From contig URRM01000050.1 of the NCBI GenBank assembly GCA_900550295.1, positions 1 through 12,194 on the forward strand: 12,194 bases of DNA, written 5' to 3'. The notes beneath the pieces were generated by a model, which saw only the letters and a list, made by a program, of their open reading frames with translations, searched no databases and was not told the DNA's origin. The stretch comes from an uncultured bacterium (GTDB taxonomy: Bacteria; Cyanobacteriota; Vampirovibrionia; Gastranaerophilales; Gastranaerophilaceae). Made by a program: the position numbers and the translations under genes. Of this stretch, positions 6,932 to 12,194 are shown piece after piece; the first letter of the stretch is position 1, and each line of letters opens with the position of its first letter.

Positions 6932-7825
6932 ATGAGTTCACGTTTCGATGCCGGCGAAGTTATAACGGCAATGGTAACACCTTTTACAAAAGAAGGTAAT
7001 GTTGATTATGATAAAGCGGCTGAGTTAGCTGAATATTTATTAGATAATGGATCTGATTCATTGTTAGTTGCAGCAACAACAGGTGAATGCCCAACATTAA
7101 CAAATGAAGAAGAAGTTGAATTATTAAGCACAGTAAAAAGAGCTGTAAAAAATGATTGTAAAGTAATTATGAGTGCAGGTTCAAATTCAACAATAGAAGC
7201 TGTTAAATATGCAAAAATGGCTGAAAAAGAAGGAGCTGATGCAATTCTTTCAGTTGTTCCTTATTACAACAAGCCATCACAAGAAGGTATGAAGGCTCAT
7301 TTTTCTGCAATTGCAGAAGCTGTAAAAATTCCGGTAATTATATATAACATTCCATCAAGAACCGGAGTTAATATGTTACCTGAAACTGTTGCTTATTTAG
7401 CAAAAAAATATACAAATATTGTAGGTATTAAACAAAGTTATCCTGATATGGACATGATTTCAGAAATGAAAGATTTATGTCCTGAAGATTTTGCTATCTA
7501 CTGTGGTGACGATAGTTTACTTTTACCAATGCTCTCTTTAGGTGCAACAGGTGTTGTTTCTGTAGCTTCTCATATTTATGGTGAAGAAATTAAGAGCATG
7601 ATAGAAGACTTCAAAGAAGGTAACATTAAATCAGCATTGAATATGCATATGATTTTATATCCTATGTTCAAGAAATTATTTATGGCTCCAAATCCGGTGC
7701 CTGTAAAAGCTGCATTGTCAAAAATGGGCATAATTAAAGATTATGTAAGACAACCGCTTGTTATCTTAAATTATGAACAAAAAGCAGAGTTATTTGCTTT
7801 AATGGATACAATCGAAAAAGAATAG
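6932..7825 (+). CDS. dapA: 4-hydroxy-tetrahydrodipicolinate synthase
   Basis: Condenses pyruvate with aspartate semialdehyde, the committed step to diaminopimelate and lysine; cytoplasmic TIM-barrel enzyme. At 297 residues it has normal length. Visible catalytic residues: T49/T50 in ATTGE, Y112 in PYYNKPSQEG, Y138 and R143 in YNIPSRTG, and the Schiff-base K167 in GIKQS. N85 and E89, which match lysine-binding positions of the E. coli enzyme, are kept, but the position of E. coli His56 is E61 here, so feedback by lysine may be weak. The residue after the Lys is Q rather than the common E, and C53 follows TTGE where Ser or Ala is usual. It is divergent from the lptC operon and has no strong terminator before secD. 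NanA and other relatives of this family share the fold, but the DHDPS Tyr-Arg set favours DapA. Confidence 0.93.
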   Translation: MSSRFDAGEVITAMVTPFTKEGNVDYDKAAELAEYLLDNGSDSLLVAATTGECPTLTNEEEVELLSTVKRAVKNDCKVIMSAGSNSTIEAVKYAKMAEKEGADAILSVVPYYNKPSQEGMKAHFSAIAEAVKIPVIIYNIPSRTGVNMLPETVAYLAKKYTNIVGIKQSYPDMDMISEMKDLCPEDFAIYCGDDSLLLPMLSLGATGVVSVASHIYGEEIKSMIEDFKEGNIKSALNMHMILYPMFKKLFMAPNPVPVKAALSKMGIIKDYVRQPLVILNYEQKAELFALMDTIEKE

Positions 7826-7855
7826 ACAGTTAGGTTATTTTATAAAAAATATTTT

Positions 7856-7864
7856 TGATAAAAT
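7856..7864 (+). promoter_or_regulatory. Probable secD promoter (extended -10)
   Basis: TGATAAAAT fits an extended -10 (TG, one base, TAAAAT) 40 bases before the secD ATG. No good -35 is seen. It lies in the right arm of an AT-only inverted repeat (ATTTTAT 7837-7843, ATAAAAT 7858-7864). Since dapA has no GC-rich terminator, read-through from dapA is also possible. Confidence 0.4.
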
Positions 7865-7904
7865 AGAGTTATACAAATTTATATTTATATATAAGGAAAA
7901 GGAA

Positions 7905-9206
7905 ATGAAGAATAAAATTTTATTATTTTGGGCTATTGTAGTAATTGTAATTGTTTCAATTACTATCATTTGCTTGAAACCTACAAAACTGGGTTTAGAT
8001 TTAGTTGGTGGTTCAAGACTTGTATTAGAAGCTCAAACTTCAGCAACTGTTGCAAAAATTACACCGGAAATGATGGATAGTTTGCAATTTGCAATTGAAA
8101 ACCGTGTTAACAAACTTGGTGTTGCAGAAACTGTAGTTCAAAGACAAGGTGAAAAAAGATTAGTAGTTGAAATACCTGCAGTTAAAGATTTAAAACAAGC
8201 TAAGAAATTTTTAGGTGAAACTGCGGAATTAGCATTTAAAAAAGAAATTCCTGAAAATTCAGGTAAATGGGTTGATACAGGTTTAACAGGTAATGACTTA
8301 AACCGTGCATCTTTAAGTACAAGTTCAAACGGTCAATGGGTAGTTGACTTAGAATTTAATGATAAAGGTACAAGAAAATTTGCTGATTTGACACAACAAT
8401 TAGTTGGTAAGCCAATGGCAATATTCTTTAACGGTGAATTAACATCAGCTCCTGTAATTCGAGAACCTATTATTGGCGGTAGAGCTCAAATTTCAGGCGG
8501 TGATAATGGTTTTGCTTTAGAAGAAGCAAAAGAAATGGTAGATTTGTTGAATGCAGGTGCTTTACCTGTTCCGGCTAAGATTATTGAAGAAAATACAGTT
8601 GGACCAACATTGGGGGCAGACAGTATTGAAAAATCAAAAATTGCCGGCGTAATTGGTTTAGGCTTTGTAATGTTATTTATGGCATTCTACTATCGCTTAC
8701 CTGGGGTTATTGCTGACATTGCTTTAATCTTGTATAGTTTAATGTTATTTGCTTTATTTAAACAAATTCCTGTAACTCTTACATTAGCAGGTATTGCTGG
8801 TTTCATCTTGTCAATCGGTATGGCTGTAGATGCTAACATTCTTATTTTCGAAAGAACAAAAGAAGAATTAAGAGCAGGTAGAACTTTATTTACAGCAATT
8901 AATGCCGGTTTTGACAGAGCATTTACAAGTATTTTTGACTCTAATATGTCAACAATTATTACTTGTATAATTCTTTATTGCTTAGGTACAAGCGTTGTTA
9001 AAGGTTTTGCTTTAACTCTTGCTTTAGGTACAGCGGTATCAATGTTCAGTGCAATTACAATTACTAAAAACTTTATGCACTTAATCTTTGGTACTGGTGA
9101 ATTAAAATATCCTGCTTTATTCGGTTTAAGCAAAAATGAAATCGGTAAAGCATATGTAGCAGAAGAAACTAAACGTGAAAAAGCTAAATTTGGCGTTTTA
9201 GATTAG
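7905..9206 (+). CDS. secD: Protein translocase subunit SecD
   Basis: SecD works with SecF beside the SecYEG channel and uses the proton gradient to help draw exported proteins out of it. The 433 residues show a first membrane segment (about 5-23), the conserved LGLDLVGG (29-36), a large extracytoplasmic part (about 37-245) with a P1-head-like region around 125-200, and five further membrane segments between about 246 and 395. The signature SIGMAVDANILIFERTKEEL lies at 303-322 and FDSNMST at 344-350. It is shorter than the 615-residue E. coli SecD, in line with the compact form of many other bacteria. AAGGA 7 bases before the ATG supports the start. secF follows after 10 bases, and no yajC precedes it here. 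Confidence 0.96.
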   Translation: MKNKILLFWAIVVIVIVSITIICLKPTKLGLDLVGGSRLVLEAQTSATVAKITPEMMDSLQFAIENRVNKLGVAETVVQRQGEKRLVVEIPAVKDLKQAKKFLGETAELAFKKEIPENSGKWVDTGLTGNDLNRASLSTSSNGQWVVDLEFNDKGTRKFADLTQQLVGKPMAIFFNGELTSAPVIREPIIGGRAQISGGDNGFALEEAKEMVDLLNAGALPVPAKIIEENTVGPTLGADSIEKSKIAGVIGLGFVMLFMAFYYRLPGVIADIALILYSLMLFALFKQIPVTLTLAGIAGFILSIGMAVDANILIFERTKEELRAGRTLFTAINAGFDRAFTSIFDSNMSTIITCIILYCLGTSVVKGFALTLALGTAVSMFSAITITKNFMHLIFGTGELKYPALFGLSKNEIGKAYVAEETKREKAKFGVLD

Positions 9207-9216
9207 TGAGGTAAAA

Positions 9217-10182
9217 ATGGAAGGCAGACATATAATTAACATCGTAAAATATAGATGGGTTTGGATGGGTTTAACAACAATTTTGTTATTACCTGGGATT
9301 ATTGCAATGATTTATGCAGCTATCATCAATCCTAACCACTCACCTTTAAAATTGGGGATTGATTACACCGGTGGTACAATTCTTCAATATTCAGTTGACC
9401 AAAAAGTTGATAACAATAAATTAACTGATTTAAGAAATAATTTAATTAAAGCAGGTGTAGATGCTCCTGCATTGCAAATTATCAATGTTAGTGAAGATAA
9501 AAATTCTAAGACTCAAGATATTATTTCGATTAGAACAAAATTTATTGAAGGTCTTGATAAAGAAAATGTTGTTGCTAATGTTACATCAGTAATGCAAAAA
9601 GAATATAAAAATTCTGAATTGTTATCAACAAACTCAATCGGACCTACTTTGGGTAAAGAATTATTTAAAAATTCTTTAATTGCTTTAGGTTTGGCATGCT
9701 TAGGAATTATTGCATACTTGTCTTTCAGATTCCAACTAGACTTTGCAATTTGCGCTATATTAGCATTGTTTCACGACGTTGTATTTGTAGTTGGTATATT
9801 TGCTTTGTTAGGCTTGTTCTGTGGTGTTCAAGTTGACGGTTTATTCTTAACAGCGATTCTTACTGTAATTGGTTTCTCTGTTCACGATACAATCGTAGTG
9901 TTTGACCGTATTCGTGAAAACTTAAGATATTATGCTAAGAAAATGTCATTTGGCGAAATTGTTAATGCCAGTGTTTCTCAAACATTAGCAAGAAGTATTA
10001 ATACTTCATTGACAACCTTGATTACATTGATGGCATTATATTTCTTTGGTGGTGTAACAACAAAAGATTTCGTATTAGCTATGATTTTAGGTATTGCAAT
10101 TGGTACATATTCAAGTATCTTCTTTGCAAGTATGTTGATTGATTTCTGGAGAGATAAGAAAAATCAACCCAAAAGAGCATAA
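9217..10182 (+). CDS. secF: Protein translocase subunit SecF
   Basis: Partner of SecD in the inner membrane. The 321 residues contain a first membrane segment (about 15-36), LGIDYTGG (46-53), an extracytoplasmic domain (about 54-145), IGPTLGKEL (141-149), and five more membrane segments from about 152 to 310. The family signature TVIGFSVHDTIVVFDRIREN is at 216-235, FHDV at 185-188 and SINTSLTT at 260-267. Length is normal. TGAGG (9207-9211) sits right after the secD stop, 5 bases before the ATG, so the two are co-translated. The C-terminus ends in a short basic tail, followed by a hairpin terminator. Confidence 0.96.
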   Translation: MEGRHIINIVKYRWVWMGLTTILLLPGIIAMIYAAIINPNHSPLKLGIDYTGGTILQYSVDQKVDNNKLTDLRNNLIKAGVDAPALQIINVSEDKNSKTQDIISIRTKFIEGLDKENVVANVTSVMQKEYKNSELLSTNSIGPTLGKELFKNSLIALGLACLGIIAYLSFRFQLDFAICAILALFHDVVFVVGIFALLGLFCGVQVDGLFLTAILTVIGFSVHDTIVVFDRIRENLRYYAKKMSFGEIVNASVSQTLARSINTSLTTLITLMALYFFGGVTTKDFVLAMILGIAIGTYSSIFFASMLIDFWRDKKNQPKRA

Positions 10183-10213
10183 TAAACGCTAAAAAATAAT
10201 AATATTAAGGATT

Positions 10214-10256
10214 GCATGCTACGAATTGTTAAATGTTTGTAGCATGCTTTCGTTTT
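10214..10256 (+). terminator. Rho-independent terminator after secDF
   Basis: GCATGCTAC (10214-10222) pairs perfectly with GTAGCATGC (10239-10247). The stem can extend by four more pairs, two of them G-T, leaving an 8-base loop. A T-rich but interrupted tail (TTTCGTTTT) follows. It lies 32 bases past the secF stop. Confidence 0.75.
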
Positions 10257-10257
10257 C

Positions 10258-10266
10258 TGATAAAAT
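10258..10266 (+). promoter_or_regulatory. Probable promoter of the GH13-like gene
   Basis: TGATAAAAT, the same extended -10-like 9-mer as before secD, lies 26 bases before the ATG at 10293, directly after the secDF terminator. TTGTAG (10237-10242) inside the terminator stem could be a weak -35 at 18 bases. Confidence 0.45.
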
Positions 10267-10292
10267 GAGAAGAAGATTGGGGAAATAGACAA

Positions 10293-11825
10293 ATGAAGAA
10301 ATTTTTATTAACTTTGATTATATTAGCTGTAGGTTTTAAAGCTCAAGCTGCAACAGTGTGGTTGAATGATGCCAGAAGCGTTTTTCAAGCTAATTCTGCA
10401 GTAATTATGGCAATTAATATTCGTAACTTTAATGCTAAAGATATTAATAAAAACGGTATTATTGAGGAAAATTTAGGTGAAGAAAGAGGTAATTTTATCA
10501 ATGCCATTGATAGACTTGATCAATTGTCTATGCAAGGTGTTAATACAATTCATTTACTTCCGATTACACCTGTTGGAAAGATTAAAGCTATAGGTACAGC
10601 AGGTTCTTTATATGCTTTGAACGGTTTTGATGATATTAATCCTCAATTGACAAGTAAAAAATCAAAGTTAAAACCTAAACAACAAGCAATCAGATTTATT
10701 GACGAAGCTCATAGACGTAAAATTAGAGTAATTGTTGATTTACCGTCTTGTGCATCTTATGATTATTATCTTAAACATTCCGATATGTTTTTGAAAAAAG
10801 ATATTGCAACTCCTGTAATTCCTGCCGATTGGACAGATGTTAGAGTTTTAAACGTAGGGCGCAACGGTCGATTAAATCTTGATGTCGTAAACGAATATAA
10901 AAAGTTTATTGATATGATGATTTCTATTGGCGCAGATGGTATTGTTGCAAGTAATGCGACAATGAAACCTTATGATTTTTGGGTAGAATTAATTTCTTAT
11001 GCAAGAGCTAAAAATCCTCAATTCTTGTTCTTGGCTCAGGCGACTGATAAAGATACTCAAATGGCTAAAAATATTAACTTTACACCATATGACAAACTTT
11101 TAGAAGCAGGTTTTGACGGATATTATGCAGGATATTCAAGATTTCCGGAATGGAAATTAGCTAAAAATCTTTATGAACAAGTATTCTTCAATCAAAAACT
11201 ATTCTCTAAATACAAATTAATTAAATCAAATATTGGTAGTTTTGCTACTCATGATGCAGTGAGTCCGGTCTTAATTAACGGACCTCAGTATTCAATAATG
11301 ATTGCATGGTTAAATGCAACATTGCCATTAAATGCTTATTATGTTGATGGTTTTCAATTTGGTGATGATTATTTATATCCTTGGGAAAACAAAAGAGCAC
11401 AAAAAACATTTACTGATGATGATTTCTATTTTGCTCACCGAGGAAAACTGGATATATTCAATTTTTCAAGAAAACCTGAAGGCACTGACGGCAGAGTAAT
11501 GCAAAACTTTGTGCTTGCAAATAAGTTTAAATATATGATGAATATAAACGTTCCTAATGCTAATTTTGTACCACTTCAAGCTAATTCTGACAATGTTATA
11601 GCGTTTGCTCGTTCTGGTGGAAATAACACAGTAATAGTTTTAGGTAACATGGATTTTGCAAATATGCAAAATGTTAAAGTTGTAGTTCCTCACTTAAATG
11701 AACGAACTACAATTGTTCCAATTAAAATGGATGATATCCCTGTAGTGTCAAAGAGCCGTATAAACAGTATTTTGGCTCCGGGAGAAGTGCAAGTGTTGTT
11801 ATTGAAAGAGTTTTCTATTAAATAA
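10293..11825 (+). CDS. Secreted GH13 (alpha-amylase family)-like protein, active site degenerate
   Basis: A signal peptide is clear (MKKFLLTLIILAVGFKAQA, cut before A20 or nearby). The 510 residues then follow a GH13 layout: first barrel strand and helix (AVIMAINIRNF 36-46, IDRLDQLSMQGVNTIHLLPI 72-91), a GSLYALNGFDDINP segment (104-117) resembling the family's GSPYxVxDYxxINP, and a C-terminal beta domain (about 430-508). The four catalytic regions can be placed but most are changed. Region I is D149-LPSCA with no Asn-His. Region II is GADGIVAS (213-220), with V218 and S220 where Arg and the nucleophile Asp are expected. Region III has Q249 where the acid/base Glu is expected. Region IV keeps H320-D321. 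I infer a sugar-binding or structural periplasmic or outer-surface protein rather than an active amylase. GGGGA 9 bases upstream supports the start. Natural substrate or partner unknown. Confidence 0.8.
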   Translation: MKKFLLTLIILAVGFKAQAATVWLNDARSVFQANSAVIMAINIRNFNAKDINKNGIIEENLGEERGNFINAIDRLDQLSMQGVNTIHLLPITPVGKIKAIGTAGSLYALNGFDDINPQLTSKKSKLKPKQQAIRFIDEAHRRKIRVIVDLPSCASYDYYLKHSDMFLKKDIATPVIPADWTDVRVLNVGRNGRLNLDVVNEYKKFIDMMISIGADGIVASNATMKPYDFWVELISYARAKNPQFLFLAQATDKDTQMAKNINFTPYDKLLEAGFDGYYAGYSRFPEWKLAKNLYEQVFFNQKLFSKYKLIKSNIGSFATHDAVSPVLINGPQYSIMIAWLNATLPLNAYYVDGFQFGDDYLYPWENKRAQKTFTDDDFYFAHRGKLDIFNFSRKPEGTDGRVMQNFVLANKFKYMMNINVPNANFVPLQANSDNVIAFARSGGNNTVIVLGNMDFANMQNVKVVVPHLNERTTIVPIKMDDIPVVSKSRINSILAPGEVQVLLLKEFSIK

Positions 11826-11838
11826 TTTTAATAAACAC

Positions 11839-11867
11839 TTGTAAAACAAATCTATTTGGTATATTCT
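11839..11867 (+). promoter_or_regulatory. Probable rpmB promoter
   Basis: TTGTAA (11839-11844) is followed after 17 bases by TATTCT (11862-11867). An alternative -10, TATATT (11860-11865), is preceded by TG at the extended position. No terminator hairpin is seen between the GH13-like gene and rpmB, so read-through is also possible. Confidence 0.4.
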
Positions 11868-11900
11868 ATATACATATAACAGCTAGAAAAGGAAAAAATT

Positions 11901-12092
11901 ATGTCAAGAAAATGTGAAGTATGTGGTAAAACACCTTTAAAATCAGCAAAAGTAACTTTCTCTCATAAACAAAACGTTCATAGACAAGCTCCAAACTTAC
12001 AAAACGTTAAAGTTGTTATGAATGGTTCTGTTAAGAAAATTACAGTTTGTTCATCTTGCTTAAAAGCAAACAAAGTTCAAAAAGCTGTATAG
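11901..12092 (+). CDS. rpmB: 50S ribosomal protein bL28
   Basis: Small basic protein of the large ribosomal subunit. The 63 residues begin MSRKCEVCGK, followed by the family's SHKQNVHRQAPNLQ (21-34) and a C-terminal strand region with VCSSCLKANKV (49-59). Two CxxC pairs (C5/C8 and C50/C53) mark the zinc-binding form of bL28; many bacteria have a zinc-free form instead. Length is normal for the family. AAGGA 7 bases before the ATG supports the start. It stands alone here with its own likely promoter and a strong terminator; the usual partner rpmG is not adjacent. Confidence 0.95.
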   Translation: MSRKCEVCGKTPLKSAKVTFSHKQNVHRQAPNLQNVKVVMNGSVKKITVCSSCLKANKVQKAV

Positions 12093-12121
12093 TTTTATAA
12101 CACATAAGGAAAAGAAAATTT

Positions 12122-12147
12122 AGAGGACTTTTTAAGTCCTCTTTTTT
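12122..12147 (+). terminator. Rho-independent terminator after rpmB
   Basis: AGAGGACTT (12122-12130) and AAGTCCTCT (12134-12142) make a perfect 9-base stem with a TTT loop, followed by T to 12147. It lies 29 bases past the rpmB stop. The last 47 bases of the window beyond it show nothing I can support. Confidence 0.9.
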
Positions 12148-12194
12148 AATGCTTAAAATGCTCAAAACGAGTTAGAATGTTTTATTATATATTA

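Noticed and set aside
7837..7864. AT-only inverted repeat as a dapA terminator
   Set aside because: The arms (ATTTTAT and ATAAAAT) contain no G-C pair and would form a very weak stem; the sequence is better explained as AT-rich promoter DNA.
10293..11825. Reading the GH13-like gene as a pseudogene
   Set aside because: The frame is intact, and the signal peptide, ribosome site and C-terminal domain are present; the changes are limited to catalytic residues, which suggests changed function rather than decay.
1..12194. CRISPR array, tRNA, rRNA, transposase or phage genes
   Set aside because: No regularly spaced repeats, no cloverleaf or rRNA-like stretch and no mobile-element protein was seen on either strand.

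Overview
The window is AT-rich (roughly one third G+C by eye) apart from a GC-richer block in the first 100 bases. It reads as ordinary, densely packed bacterial chromosome. A LptC-like and a LptA-like protein point to a two-membrane cell with lipopolysaccharide-type glycolipid export. A four-cysteine bL28, separate and compact SecD and SecF, an LPS-type envelope and low G+C together suggest a host-associated non-photosynthetic cyanobacterial relative (Melainabacteria/Gastranaerophilales type). That placement is an inference; other AT-rich diderms are possible.

Left part, minus strand, 6808 down to 202: six genes read as one apparent operon in the order lptC-like, lptA-like, TPR protein, dprA, topA, aroE. 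Junctions are an ATGA overlap, gaps of 1, 5 and 4 bases, and an 8-base overlap. The set joins envelope glycolipid transport, single-stranded DNA handling in transformation, DNA supercoiling and the shikimate pathway. Bases 1-201 carry no supported gene. They hold a GC-rich block, an intrinsic terminator for a plus-strand gene left of the window, and a perfect palindrome beyond the end of aroE.

Middle, plus strand: a 123-base divergent region separates lptC from dapA (lysine and diaminopimelate synthesis). Then come secD and secF, the membrane pair that helps pull exported proteins through SecYEG, closed by a hairpin terminator.

Right part, plus strand: a secreted 510-residue protein with a GH13 (alpha-amylase type) barrel, followed by rpmB (ribosomal protein bL28) and a strong terminator. 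The GH13-like protein is the most interesting item. The fold is easy to follow, but the usual nucleophile Asp is Ser, the acid/base Glu is Gln, and the region I Asn-His is gone, so it is probably not a working hydrolase.

No mobile element, CRISPR array, tRNA or rRNA was seen. I did not find a clear new multi-gene system.
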